NCBI GenBank assembly: GCA_026390245.1
Contig: JAPLGI010000168.1
Coordinates: 1-13,509, forward strand
Source of the DNA: Caldisericota bacterium
Lineage (GTDB): Bacteria > Caldisericota > Caldisericia > Cryosericales > Cryosericaceae
Direction: 5' to 3'
Length of the DNA stretch: 13,509 nucleotides
Part shown: positions 6,839 through 13,509 of the stretch, one piece after another
Position numbering within the stretch: position 1 is the first letter of the stretch
Layout of the letters: the number at the start of each line of letters is the position of its first letter
Notes under the pieces: generated by a model
Told to the model about the DNA's origin: nothing
Databases searched by the model: none
The model's input: only the letters and a program-made list of their open reading frames with translations
Position numbers and translations under genes: made by a program

Positions 6839-7584
6839 GCTACTCGAGGATATCGACATACAACGAGTGCCCCAGGAAATTCGAGTTCAAGTACATCCAG
6901 AAGATCGAGGAGCCTCTGCACTGGTACTTCAGCTATGGAAAGAGCGTCCATGCAGTCCTCGAGAAGCTGCTGTCGTGTCACCTCGGGCAAGATGGCCAGC
7001 TTTACAGAGACGATTCAGCCCTCTTCCCTATATCTCTGTCTCAGCTTCTGGACGAAAACTGGCTGACAGATGGATATGCCGGCCGCATTGCTGAAGAGAG
7101 CAAACGACGCCAGGCACTTCGTGTCCTTACAGCATTCTTTCCTGTCTTCCAGTCCACATGGCAAGAGATGGTTTATGCAGAACATCTTATCAAGACGGAA
7201 CTCGACGGCATACCGTTCACCGGTATCGTGGACCGAATAGATCGAGTCAATGATCGTGTGCTGCGCATCGTCGACTACAAGTCCGCACGGCCAAGAGATG
7301 CCTCGGCGCTGACGTCTCATCGGTTCCAGGTAGCTTTGTATGCTGCAGCGCTGAGTCAGCAGGAAGAGTTCCAGGGCAAGCGCTTCATCCTGCAGACGTA
7401 CTACCTCCGAGAGAACCTCAAGGCTGAGATGGACGAGGGAACAGAGAATTGCATTGCCAGGTCCAGAGAAGTCCTGGTCAGGACATCCAACAGAATAACT
7501 CAGGGTGACTTTCGTGGAAAACGTGGCAGCAAGTGCTTCTCCTGCGACTACCGAGACATCTGCCCCACCTTCCGCCGCAGCTAG
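6811..7584 (+). CDS. RecB/Cas4-like PD-(D/E)XK nuclease with probable 4Fe-4S cluster
   Basis: The 257-residue protein belongs to the RecB-family exonuclease domain group found in Cas4 and at the C-terminus of AddB. Visible motifs: SRISTYNECPRKFEFKYI (12-29), the start signature of this group; GKSVHAVLE (43-51) with active-site His47; the catalytic Asp141 in GIVDRIDR; IVDYKSAR (153-160) with Asp155 and Lys157; and QVALY (173-177), the QxxxY motif. Cys20 plus Cys242, Cys245 and Cys251 (CFSCDYRDIC) give the four cysteines of the Fe-S nuclease fold. The start is TTG at 6811 with GGAG at 6802-6805, placing the conserved serine-rich start near the N-terminus and overlapping coaE by 28 bases. It has no helicase domain and no CRISPR or Cas genes nearby, so it is a stand-alone nuclease, probably in DNA repair or recombination. 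The substrate is unknown. Confidence 0.85.
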   Translation: MENALAEPLSYSRISTYNECPRKFEFKYIQKIEEPLHWYFSYGKSVHAVLEKLLSCHLGQDGQLYRDDSALFPISLSQLLDENWLTDGYAGRIAEESKRRQALRVLTAFFPVFQSTWQEMVYAEHLIKTELDGIPFTGIVDRIDRVNDRVLRIVDYKSARPRDASALTSHRFQVALYAAALSQQEEFQGKRFILQTYYLRENLKAEMDEGTENCIARSREVLVRTSNRITQGDFRGKRGSKCFSCDYRDICPTFRRS

Positions 7585-7604
7585 AGGCTGCCAGTCGCAG
7601 AAGC

Positions 7605-7658
7605 CAGCAGCCCCTGCCTCGCGAAACGCGGGCGGGGGCTGCTGCGAACTTGTTTCAA
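7605..7658. terminator. Hairpin between convergent genes (bidirectional terminator candidate)
   Basis: A long GC-rich stem pairs CAGCAGCCCC (7605-7614) with GGGGCTGCTG (7635-7644), extended inward by TGCC/GGCG-type and CGCG pairing around a short A-rich loop (about 7624-7626). On + it is followed by CGAACTTGTTTC, only modestly T-rich. A second small stem, CTTG-TTT-CAAG (7649-7659), lies between it and the aminotransferase stop. It stands exactly between the + nuclease gene and the - aminotransferase gene, which is why I read it as ending both transcripts. Confidence 0.7.
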
Positions 7659-7665
7659 GCTGCTG

Positions 7666-8874
7666 CTAGATCTTCGTCTTCAGCAGGTCGCCCAGGCGAT
7701 GGACCCCCTCCGTAATCCGCTCGGGATCCACAGCCGAGAAGTTCAACCGCATGTGGCAGTTGTCGTCCCGATGAGGGTAGAAGGCAATGCCCACCACATA
7801 TGCGACCTTTGCATTGATCGCTTCGCGGAACATCGCCCCGGTGTCGATGCAGTCCGGTGCCTTCACCCATACGAACAGGCCTCCCTGAGGATCTGTCCAG
7901 CTGCTGCCAGCAGGAAAATACTGTTCGAGAGCTGCAATCATAGCGTTCTTCTTCTTGGGATACTCGCGTCGGACGACGGCGACATAGTCATCCAGCCACC
8001 CGCGGCTTACAAACTCATACGCTATGTACTGAGTCATTGCAGGAGAACACAAGTCTGCCGCCTGTTTTCCGACGATGATCTTGTTCATGATGTCTTCGCG
8101 GGCAACGATCCACCCAAGACGAAGCCCGGGGAAACTGATCTTCGAGAACGTGCGCAGAGCTACGACACGGTCCTTGCCATCCAGCGCCAGCAGCGAGGGG
8201 ATTGGCTCGCCCTCAAAGCGGATCTCGCCATAGGGATCATCTTCGATAATGAGCAGATCATACTGGTGAGCCAGCTCGATCAGCTTCTTGCGGCGCTCCA
8301 GCGTCATGGTGACGCCGGCAGGGTTGTGGAAGTTGGGCACCGTATAGACGAGCTTCGGACGGATGTTCGCCTTCTTCAGCTCCTTGAGCCTGTCCTCAAG
8401 AATGTCCATCTGCATGCCATCCTTGTCCAATGGCACCGTGCAAAACTTGGCCTGCATGCTTCCAAAGGCCTGGATCGCTCCAAGATAGGAGGGCTCTTCC
8501 ACGATGACTGTGTCGCCTGGATTCACGAAGACCTGTCCCACCAGACTCAGACCCTGCTGTGAGGCGGTCGAGATGATGACGTTGTCCAGATCGATGCTTC
8601 TGACACCCTCGTTCTCCATCCGGTCCATGAGCAAGACACGCAGTTTCTTGATACCCTCGGTGGACCCATACTGGAGAGCTTTCTTGCCGTATTCTCTGAG
8701 TGCAAACGTGCTTGCCTCGATCACGCGGTCGATAGGAAAGAACCGATCGTCTGGCATGCCCCCGGCCAGCGAAATGATTTCCGGGCTGTCGATGAGTTTG
8801 AGAAGCTCCCGAATCTCGGATGGTCTGAAACCCTGTGCCCGTTCTGAGAACAGCTCTTCTGCGTTCAACAACAT
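7666..8874 (-). CDS. PLP-dependent aminotransferase, fold type I (LysN / aromatic aminotransferase-like)
   Basis: The 402-residue cytoplasmic enzyme transfers amino groups between an amino acid and a 2-oxo acid. It belongs to the class I/II group containing 2-aminoadipate (LysN) and broad aromatic or branched-chain aminotransferases. Evidence: SLAGGMPDDRFFP (35-47), LQYGSTEGIKKLR (67-79), NPAG (184-187), EDDPYGE (211-217), the PLP lysine Lys245 in TFSKISFPGLRLGW, and Arg376 in MRLNFS, which should hold the substrate carboxylate. Length is normal and no DNA-binding MocR domain is fused. The ATG at 8874 has a good SD, GGAGG (8882-8886), seven bases away. It is transcribed alone, convergent to the nuclease gene and separated from the upstream HD operon by a terminator. 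Substrate cannot be told from sequence. Confidence 0.92.
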   Translation of the reverse strand: MLLNAEELFSERAQGFRPSEIRELLKLIDSPEIISLAGGMPDDRFFPIDRVIEASTFALREYGKKALQYGSTEGIKKLRVLLMDRMENEGVRSIDLDNVIISTASQQGLSLVGQVFVNPGDTVIVEEPSYLGAIQAFGSMQAKFCTVPLDKDGMQMDILEDRLKELKKANIRPKLVYTVPNFHNPAGVTMTLERRKKLIELAHQYDLLIIEDDPYGEIRFEGEPIPSLLALDGKDRVVALRTFSKISFPGLRLGWIVAREDIMNKIIVGKQAADLCSPAMTQYIAYEFVSRGWLDDYVAVVRREYPKKKNAMIAALEQYFPAGSSWTDPQGGLFVWVKAPDCIDTGAMFREAINAKVAYVVGIAFYPHRDDNCHMRLNFSAVDPERITEGVHRLGDLLKTKI

Positions 8875-8949
8875 CGATTTGCCTCCGCTTTGTGATGGTA
8901 TCTCGGCAAGTGTCTGTTGGACAGAACGTACGAGACTACTTACCGGTGA

Positions 8950-8955
8950 AGTATA
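8950..8955 (-). promoter_or_regulatory. Possible -10 box for the aminotransferase gene
   Basis: TATACT on the - strand lies about 75 bases before the start codon and just downstream of the HD-operon terminator. I see no good -35 box at 16-18 bp, so this is a tentative call. A weaker alternative is TACCAT nearer the gene. Confidence 0.3.
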
Positions 8956-8965
8956 CCCAGATTAG

Positions 8966-8997
8966 CCACAACATAAAGCCCGCCGTCAAGGCGGGCT
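8966..8997 (-). terminator. Intrinsic terminator of the topoisomerase-membrane protein-HD operon
   Basis: On the - strand AGCCCGCC and GGCGGGCT form a perfect 8-bp stem (8977-8984 with 8990-8997) with a five-base loop, followed by TTATGTTGT, a T-rich run. It lies about 30 bases after the HD-protein stop codon and has the classic form of a Rho-independent terminator. Confidence 0.85.
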
Positions 8998-9027
8998 CGG
9001 ACTTCGAGTCAACTCACAACAACCCTT

Positions 9028-9579
9028 CTAGAGACCGATTTCTGGGGCGATCTCCTTCATGGCACTCAGGCCGATGGCAACGAACTTGTACAAGTCGAGC
9101 CCCATCTCCTGACAGGCCAGGATCTGATCCCGATTCGCCCCGGCGGCAAAACGCTTCTCCTTGAAGCGAACCATGACAAAATCCGTATCGATGGGCGCAA
9201 GCTTCTTTTCCGGACGAATCAGCGCACATGCGACAATGAGACCGGACAGTGGGTCCGCAGCATACAGTGCCTTGTCCATCATGCTCTTTCGGGACAGGCC
9301 GTGCAGTGCGTTGTGAACGCGAACGGCATAACAGATGTCCTCAGGAACTCCCATCAGGTGCAGCTGCTCGGAGCCGACGATACTGTGCAGGTTCGGCTTG
9401 TCCTTGGTCTCACCGTAGTCGATGTCATGGACAAGCCCGGCCAGCCCCCACTTTTCGACGTCCTCATGGAAATTCGTCGCCAGGCCGCGCATGATGGCCT
9501 CGACAGCGAGCATATGGTTCACAAGGTTCCGAGACGGCGTACGCTCGACGATGACCTGATAGAGTTCCTCGCGGTTCAT
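9028..9579 (-). CDS. HD-domain metal-dependent hydrolase
   Basis: The 183-residue protein is a small single-domain HD-superfamily protein, a group of metal-dependent phosphohydrolases often acting on nucleotides. Metal ligands can be placed: His22 in NHMLAVE, His51-Asp52 in GLVHDIDY, and Asp109 in ALYAADPLSG. Extra histidines at 65 (LHSIVGSE) and 89 (RVHNALHG) could hold a second metal. The substrate cannot be read from sequence. The ATG at 9579 was chosen because the preceding in-frame residues are a proline-rich shadow of the upstream gene. It starts four bases after that gene's stop without a clear SD, so it is probably translated by coupling. It is the last gene of the operon, right before the terminator. 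Confidence 0.8.
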   Translation of the reverse strand: MNREELYQVIVERTPSRNLVNHMLAVEAIMRGLATNFHEDVEKWGLAGLVHDIDYGETKDKPNLHSIVGSEQLHLMGVPEDICYAVRVHNALHGLSRKSMMDKALYAADPLSGLIVACALIRPEKKLAPIDTDFVMVRFKEKRFAAGANRDQILACQEMGLDLYKFVAIGLSAMKEIAPEIGL

Positions 9580-9583
9580 AGAA

Positions 9584-10078
9584 CTAAGCTTCAGGTCCAG
9601 GAACGGTGGGTTCGGCTGGAGCTGCGTTGTCGCTGGTCGTCCCGGACGGCTCGCCATTCGCGGCGAATTCGGGGGCCAGCTCGTCGGTCATCGTCTCCTC
9701 GGGACCCTGAGCAAGAACAGCGTTCTCTGCGCGGCTCTTTCTGACTGCAAACCAGGCGGTCAGCGCCAGCGTCAAGATGAATGCATAGTTCAGAACAGTG
9801 AAGAAGATGGTGAGACTCAAATTCACCCATGTGGCCAGTTGGAAATCAGGATGCGACGCCGCATAGTTGCTGACATAGAAGGAAACGAAGCTGCTCAGCA
9901 GCCACTGCAAGGTATAGTACGTAGCCACCAGCGAGGCGGTCAGCAGGAGGAACAGGCTCATCTTCCCTTCCTCAGAGCGCCTGTACGAGATTGCCAGGAC
10001 AAGCCCCGTTATCGACAGGACCACGTAGCCCAGGCTGAAGAAGAAGTCGACACTGAAAATCGCACTGAATGGGATCAT
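9584..10078 (-). CDS. Three-helix membrane protein of unknown function
   Basis: I do not recognise a family. The 164 residues contain three likely transmembrane helices at about 10-31, 41-68 and 84-112. Basic residues lie between helices 1 and 2 (RRSEEGK, 33-39) and after helix 3 (RKSR, 113-116), so the positive-inside rule predicts the N-terminus outside and the C-terminal tail in the cytoplasm. The tail (about 117-164) is rich in Glu, Ala, Pro, Gly and Thr and looks disordered. The gene is real by context: its ATG overlaps the topoisomerase TGA as ATGA, and its stop is four bases before the HD gene. Helix 2 and the following loop are rich in Tyr, Ser and Phe. No catalytic motif is visible. 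Confidence 0.75.
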   Translation of the reverse strand: MIPFSAIFSVDFFFSLGYVVLSITGLVLAISYRRSEEGKMSLFLLLTASLVATYYTLQWLLSSFVSFYVSNYAASHPDFQLATWVNLSLTIFFTVLNYAFILTLALTAWFAVRKSRAENAVLAQGPEETMTDELAPEFAANGEPSGTTSDNAAPAEPTVPGPEA

Positions 10079-12618
10079 GACGCACCACCTTTGCTGTTGG
10101 ATGTCTTGGGGGCTGCCTTCTTTGCCGACGTCCCCACCTTCCGTGTCTTTGTTGTCTTTGCAGCAGACGTCCCTGTCTTCGTCACGTGACCGGTTGCGCG
10201 CTTGCCCGTTCGTGGTCCCTTGTTTAGAAACTCGAACTCCACCCTTCCCTTGTCTCCGAGTTTCAGGTAGGCCGAGAACGGTCTATTGTACTTTGACACA
10301 AAATCCTCAATGAGTTCTGTCTTGCCGCGCTCGAGGAGGTTACGTGCCATGTCACGGTCGATGGTCTTGCCGGCATAGACGCGCTTCATCTGAAATCGAC
10401 AATCCGTCCCGGTGCACCGGTAGTGCTCCGTGGTCTCGACCACTGAACCCTGGCAGACGGGACACCGACCCAATGACTCCTCGTTGACGACCGGTTCGGT
10501 TGCCGCAGAGCTGCCACCTGATCCCTCGGCAAACTCCCATTCCAGCTTGTTGTCTGGCTTGAGCAGAAGCCGCGCACTGAACTTGAAGCCACGTTTGCTC
10601 ACGAATCCGTCAAGCATGTCCGTTCTCTTCTCGGTCATGAGCTGCAGAGCCTCTTCGCGCGTAATGGAGCGTCGGAGAATCATCTTCGGAATGCTGAACT
10701 TGCAGTCCGTTTTCTTCCGTCCATGGTGTTCACAAACATACGATGCAGGGCGCTCCAGCACGTTGCCACCGCAGATGGGGCATACGCCCAGCGGTTCAGC
10801 CGACTCGATGCCGATCTGCGTGGGAGCTTCGTATCCCTTGATCTTGTCGATCATCTGCCGGGTAAATCCCTCGATGCGCTCCAGGAATTCCAGGTTGTCC
10901 AGTGAGCCCTTCTCTATCTTGCGAAGACTCATTTCCCAGTCTCCGGTGAGGTCTGGAGCCACGAGATCCGACAACTGGATCGCCTCGAGGAGGTCAATGA
11001 GATCGATTCCACGCCGGGTGGCGACCAGGCTCCGGGCTTTGCGCTCAACCACACCCGTCCGGATTAGTTTCTCGATGATATCCGCGCGCGTAGCGGGAGT
11101 CCCCAGGCCGCGCTCCTTCATCGCCTCGGCGAGTTCCTCGTCTTCGACGAGCTTGCCCGCCGTCTCCATGGCAGCGATAATGGACGCGTCCGTGAACCGT
11201 GGCGGAGCCTTGGTCAACTTGTGCTCGCTCTCAACCCTGAACGCCTGGACACTCAGCTTCTCCCTGAGGTCGGGCAAGTCCTTGCTGTCAGCCTCACGTG
11301 GTGCAACCTCCAGCCAACCTGAGGTCTTCACGACTCTGCCGTCACTGCCAAATGTCTCGCCTTCAACCAGGGTCTCAACGCGAGTGAGCATCAGGATGGC
11401 TTCAGGGTAGAACTGTTCGAGGAACCTCCGTGCAACCAGGTCATAGACCACGCTCTCGTCATGGGAGAGACTGCTTCGGTCCACCCGCGTACCCGTAGGG
11501 ATGATGGCGTAGTGATCGCTGACCTTCTCGTCGTTGAACACGAAGGACCGCATCTTCCAGCCCTCATGCTGCACGTGCTGCACATACGGGGCATATTCCC
11601 CAATCCCCAGGTCACCGAGCACGGTGACGACTTCCTTGCGAAGCGCCTTGGGCAGATACTTGCTGTCTGTTCTCGGATATGTGATGGCCCGCTTCGCTTC
11701 GTAGAGAGACTGCGCTGCCTTCAGCGTGCGGCTCGCACTCAGGCCGTTCAGACCATTTGCTTCTCGTTGGAGGAGTCCCAGGTCATACAGATACGGTACC
11801 TGCATCCGATTCTCTTTCTGGGCAACCGACGCGACCACCCCTTTGTGCCCCGAGCACTTGGCAACAATAGCTTCAGCGGCCGCCTGCTCGGCAAGCCTGC
11901 TCTCGGATCCCCTGTGCCATAGCCCTGCGTAGGTCGGCTCACCATGCGGCACGACCTTGAACTCGGCGTCGACCTCGAAATAGGGAACGGGCGTGAATGC
12001 CTGGACTTCCTTCTCACGCTTGGCGATAAGTGCCAGAACCGGTGTCTGAACGCGCCCTACGGTAACGAGCGACCCATTGCGTCTCGTCAGTCCCCGGGTA
12101 GCGTTGATGCCAACCAGCCAGTCTGCTTCAGAACGTGCCAATGCAGCTTTGCCAAGGTCATCATACCCAGATTCGGGTCGGATGTGCTTGAAGCCGTCAC
12201 GGATGCTTTCATCCGTGTAGGAGGAAAGCCACAAGCGAGATGAGGGTTTCTTTCCTCCGGCCTGCGCGTAGATGTTGCGGAAGATCAGCTCACCCTCACG
12301 ACCTGCATCACACGCATTAATGACTTCGCTCACGTCCTTTGAGGCAATGAGCTTCTTCAGTGAGTTGAAGCGTTCCTCAGCTCCCTCGAGCACGGAGAAC
12401 CTGAACGCTTCAGGGATGATCGGCAGGTAGGACAACAACCACTGCTTGTACTTCTTGTCGTAGTCTTCAGGCTCTGCCAATCCAACAAGGTGGCCCACCG
12501 CCCATGAGATGATGTAGTGTTCGCCTTCGTAGTACTCACGGCTCTTCTTGCAGTGGTCGATGACCGCTGCAAGTTGCTCCGCCACACTCGGCTTCTCTGC
12601 TATGACGAGCTTCTTCAC
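10075..12618 (-). CDS. topB: Type IA DNA topoisomerase (TopB / topoisomerase III-like) with two zinc fingers
   Basis: The 847-residue enzyme cuts one DNA strand through a tyrosine and passes another through, relaxing negative supercoils or decatenating DNA. The N-terminal TOPRIM domain has KLVIAEKPSVA (3-13) with Glu8, and NACDAGREGELIF (101-113). The active-site Tyr314 is in AITYPRTDSKYL, and GLGTPATRADIIEKL (504-518) is the conserved central motif. Two four-cysteine zinc motifs follow (C613, C616, C629, C639; C719, C722, C735, C740). Each is followed by a C-terminal repeat of the type DGFVSKRGFKFSARL (670-684; 772-786). A Lys/Thr/Ala/Gly tail (about 800-847) should bind DNA. The start is GTG at 12618, with AAGGAG (12624-12629) five bases before it; the family begins exactly here, and 57 further in-frame codons upstream cross the promoter. 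It is the first gene of a three-gene operon. Confidence 0.95.
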   Translation of the reverse strand: MKKLVIAEKPSVAEQLAAVIDHCKKSREYYEGEHYIISWAVGHLVGLAEPEDYDKKYKQWLLSYLPIIPEAFRFSVLEGAEERFNSLKKLIASKDVSEVINACDAGREGELIFRNIYAQAGGKKPSSRLWLSSYTDESIRDGFKHIRPESGYDDLGKAALARSEADWLVGINATRGLTRRNGSLVTVGRVQTPVLALIAKREKEVQAFTPVPYFEVDAEFKVVPHGEPTYAGLWHRGSESRLAEQAAAEAIVAKCSGHKGVVASVAQKENRMQVPYLYDLGLLQREANGLNGLSASRTLKAAQSLYEAKRAITYPRTDSKYLPKALRKEVVTVLGDLGIGEYAPYVQHVQHEGWKMRSFVFNDEKVSDHYAIIPTGTRVDRSSLSHDESVVYDLVARRFLEQFYPEAILMLTRVETLVEGETFGSDGRVVKTSGWLEVAPREADSKDLPDLREKLSVQAFRVESEHKLTKAPPRFTDASIIAAMETAGKLVEDEELAEAMKERGLGTPATRADIIEKLIRTGVVERKARSLVATRRGIDLIDLLEAIQLSDLVAPDLTGDWEMSLRKIEKGSLDNLEFLERIEGFTRQMIDKIKGYEAPTQIGIESAEPLGVCPICGGNVLERPASYVCEHHGRKKTDCKFSIPKMILRRSITREEALQLMTEKRTDMLDGFVSKRGFKFSARLLLKPDNKLEWEFAEGSGGSSAATEPVVNEESLGRCPVCQGSVVETTEHYRCTGTDCRFQMKRVYAGKTIDRDMARNLLERGKTELIEDFVSKYNRPFSAYLKLGDKGRVEFEFLNKGPRTGKRATGHVTKTGTSAAKTTKTRKVGTSAKKAAPKTSNSKGGAS

Positions 12619-12654
12619 GACTACTCCTTGGATGCCACGACAGTAACGGCCATC

Positions 12655-12681
12655 ATTATACACACAAACAACCCCGGGCAA
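12655..12681 (-). promoter_or_regulatory. Promoter of the topB operon
   Basis: On the - strand a perfect TATAAT (12655-12660) is preceded by TTGCCC (12676-12681) with a short 15-bp spacer. Transcription should start near 12648, giving about 30 leader bases that carry the AAGGAG ribosome site. The -10 box is convincing; the -35 assignment is weaker because of the spacing. Confidence 0.6.
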
Positions 12682-12835
12682 GTGGCCGGCGCTTCTCAGT
12701 CCACAGGACCTAGTCGACAGCTGTGTCGATCCCGAGTCGGCAATTGCAAGAGTGAGCGATTCCCCAGGAACAGGACCTCGTGCGACCAAGTGAGCGACAT
12801 GAAGCTGCCGCGAGAGGTTGAAAACTCATCAAGTC

Positions 12836-12912
12836 TGGTGCGCCCGACAGGATTTGAACCTGTAATCTACGGCTCCGGAGGCCATCGCCTTATCCAGTTG
12901 GGCCACGGGCGC
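12836..12912 (-). tRNA. tRNA-Arg (anticodon CCG), CCA encoded
   Basis: On the - strand the acceptor stem GCGCCCG (12906-12912) pairs perfectly with CGGGCGC (12840-12846). The discriminator is A (12839) and CCA is encoded (12836-12838). The anticodon loop CTCCGGA (12874-12880) holds CCG at 12876-12878, closed by ATGGC/GCCGT. The T arm contains ACAGGTTCAAATCCTGT. It reads CGG arginine codons. About 175 bases separate it from the topB promoter on the same strand, and no terminator with a T tract is visible between them. Confidence 0.97.
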
Positions 12913-12923
12913 ACACGCCGAAA

Positions 12924-12951
12924 AGTATAGCAGAAAGGCCGACCCTGTACA
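12924..12951 (-). promoter_or_regulatory. Probable tRNA-Arg promoter overlapping the glmS terminator
   Basis: On the - strand TATACT (12924-12929) ends 11 bases before the mature tRNA 5' end. TGTACA (12946-12951), four of six matches to consensus, is 16 bp upstream and forms the centre of the glmS terminator palindrome. The -10 box is good; the -35 box is only suggestive. Confidence 0.45.
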
Positions 12952-12962
12952 GGGTCGGCCTT
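12935..12962 (-). terminator. Perfect 28-bp palindrome, glmS terminator
   Basis: Positions 12935-12962 read identically on both strands: arms AAGGCCGACCCTG and CAGGGTCGGCCTT around a central TA. On the - strand the stem is followed by TCTGCTATACTTTTC. It lies 30 bases after the glmS stop codon, so it is the natural terminator for that gene, although the T run is broken. Being symmetric it could also act on the + strand, where no gene reads into it. Confidence 0.75.
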
Positions 12963-12992
12963 CGGCTCAGCGCCTCACAAAACAGGACTCTG

Positions 12993-13509
12993 TTACTCCA
13001 CTGTCACGCTCTTGGCCAGGTTCCGTGGCTGGTCCACGTCCAGGCCCTTGCCGTCAGCCGTAAAGTACGCAAGAAGCTGAAGGGGCAGCGAGTAGATGAC
13101 TGGGGAGAACAGTTCTTCGACCGATGGCATCGGGATGAAGTCCGTGGCGATGTCTTGAGCTCTCTTGTCCTTCTTGTCTGCCAGCACCACGAGGGGGGAG
13201 TCGCGCGCGATGGACTCCTGCAGATTCGAGTAGATCTTCTCGTAGAGCACTCCCTGCGGAAGGATGCCCACCACGGGCACATCCTGGTCCAGCAGGGCGA
13301 TGGGGCCATGCTTGAGCTCTCCAGCTGCGTATCCCTCAGCATGGATGTAGCTGATCTCCTTCATCTTGAGCGCCCCCTCCAGTGCGATGGGATAGTTGAC
13401 GCCGCGTCCGACGTAGATCATGTCGTGGATCTTGTAGAACTTGCGTGCGATCGTCTCCATGATGCCGGCATAGTCAAGGACCTGCTCGCATTTCTGGCTG
13501 AGACTGGAC
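12993..13509 (-). CDS. glmS: Glutamine-fructose-6-phosphate aminotransferase, C-terminal part (cut by window edge)
   Basis: The visible 171 residues are the second sugar-isomerase (SIS) domain and C-terminus of GlmS. This cytoplasmic enzyme makes glucosamine-6-phosphate from fructose-6-phosphate and glutamine, the first step toward UDP-GlcNAc and the cell wall. Diagnostic segments are MIYVGRGVNYPIALEGALK, EGYAAGELKHGPIALLD (the Glu and Lys-His of the isomerase site) and the conserved end PRNLAKSVTVE, whose Lys belongs to the active site. The reading frame stays open to the window end (codons back to 13508), so the N-terminal glutaminase domain and first SIS domain, about 430 residues in the family, lie outside. 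Any glmS ribozyme upstream cannot be assessed. Confidence 0.95.
   Translation of the reverse strand, partial: SSLSQKCEQVLDYAGIMETIARKFYKIHDMIYVGRGVNYPIALEGALKMKEISYIHAEGYAAGELKHGPIALLDQDVPVVGILPQGVLYEKIYSNLQESIARDSPLVVLADKKDKRAQDIATDFIPMPSVEELFSPVIYSLPLQLLAYFTADGKGLDVDQPRNLAKSVTVE

Noticed and set aside
7699..8562. 287-codon + strand ORF opposite the aminotransferase
   Set aside because: Antisense shadow; the aminotransferase on - has all its active-site motifs and an SD.
10430..11410. 326-codon + strand ORF opposite topB
   Set aside because: Ser/Arg-rich antisense translation with no domain, opposite a clear topoisomerase.
12289..12312. TOPRIM motif of TopB reads DAGREGE, lacking the second Asp of DxD
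   Set aside because: This form is familiar from topoisomerase III proteins of other bacteria, so I do not treat it as a defect.
12714..12729. TCGACA-GCTG-TGTCGA stem downstream of tRNA-Arg
   Set aside because: No T tract on either strand and about 105 bases from the tRNA end; not a convincing terminator.
12619..12789. 57-codon extension of topB upstream of the GTG
   Set aside because: It runs through the TATAAT promoter; the family starts at the KKLVIAEKPS segment and AAGGAG precedes the GTG.

Overview
The window is a chromosomal stretch of a free-living bacterium with a fairly GC-rich genome. All eleven long genes look vertically inherited. There is no transposase, integrase, CRISPR array or phage gene. 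I cannot name the phylum: the genes are recognisable at family level but none is close to a model organism. Both ends carry a tRNA gene with encoded CCA: tRNA-Leu(CAG) on + and tRNA-Arg(CCG) on -, matching G/C-ending codon use. Several genes have clear Shine-Dalgarno (SD) sites (aminotransferase GGAGG, topoisomerase AAGGAG, nuclease GGAG). At least polA, however, has a -10 box placed so that its mRNA should begin at the ATG, so leaderless and SD-led genes probably coexist.

Layout. 40-125: tRNA-Leu, followed by a GC-rich hairpin. 261-7584 (+): a run of six genes. These are a secreted L,D-transpeptidase; comEA and comEC (DNA uptake across the inner membrane); polA (DNA polymerase I, with its own promoter); coaE (dephospho-CoA kinase); and a small Fe-S RecB/Cas4-like nuclease. 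From comEA onward the junctions are short gaps or overlaps. A strong hairpin at 7605-7644 separates this run from a convergent PLP aminotransferase (7666-8874, -).

9028-12618 (-): a three-gene operon with overlapping or nearly touching ends: a type IA (TopB-like) topoisomerase, an unrecognised three-helix membrane protein and an HD-domain hydrolase. It starts at a TATAAT promoter and ends at a hairpin with a T-rich tail. 12836-12912 (-): tRNA-Arg. 12993-13509 (-): the C-terminal part of GlmS, running off the window edge, with a 28-bp perfect palindrome as terminator that also overlaps the tRNA-Arg promoter.

How the genes fit together: ComEA and ComEC would bind and import single-stranded DNA, PolA and the RecB-like nuclease could process or repair DNA, and the transpeptidase and GlmS serve the cell wall. 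I found no clearly new multi-gene system. The points most worth checking are a comEA start that seems to depend on an RNA hairpin bridging a distant SD, a ComEC whose metallo-beta-lactamase-like domain has lost its metal-binding histidine motif, a leaderless polA promoter buried at the end of comEC, an Asp in place of the steric-gate Glu in PolA, and the topoisomerase-membrane protein-HD operon.
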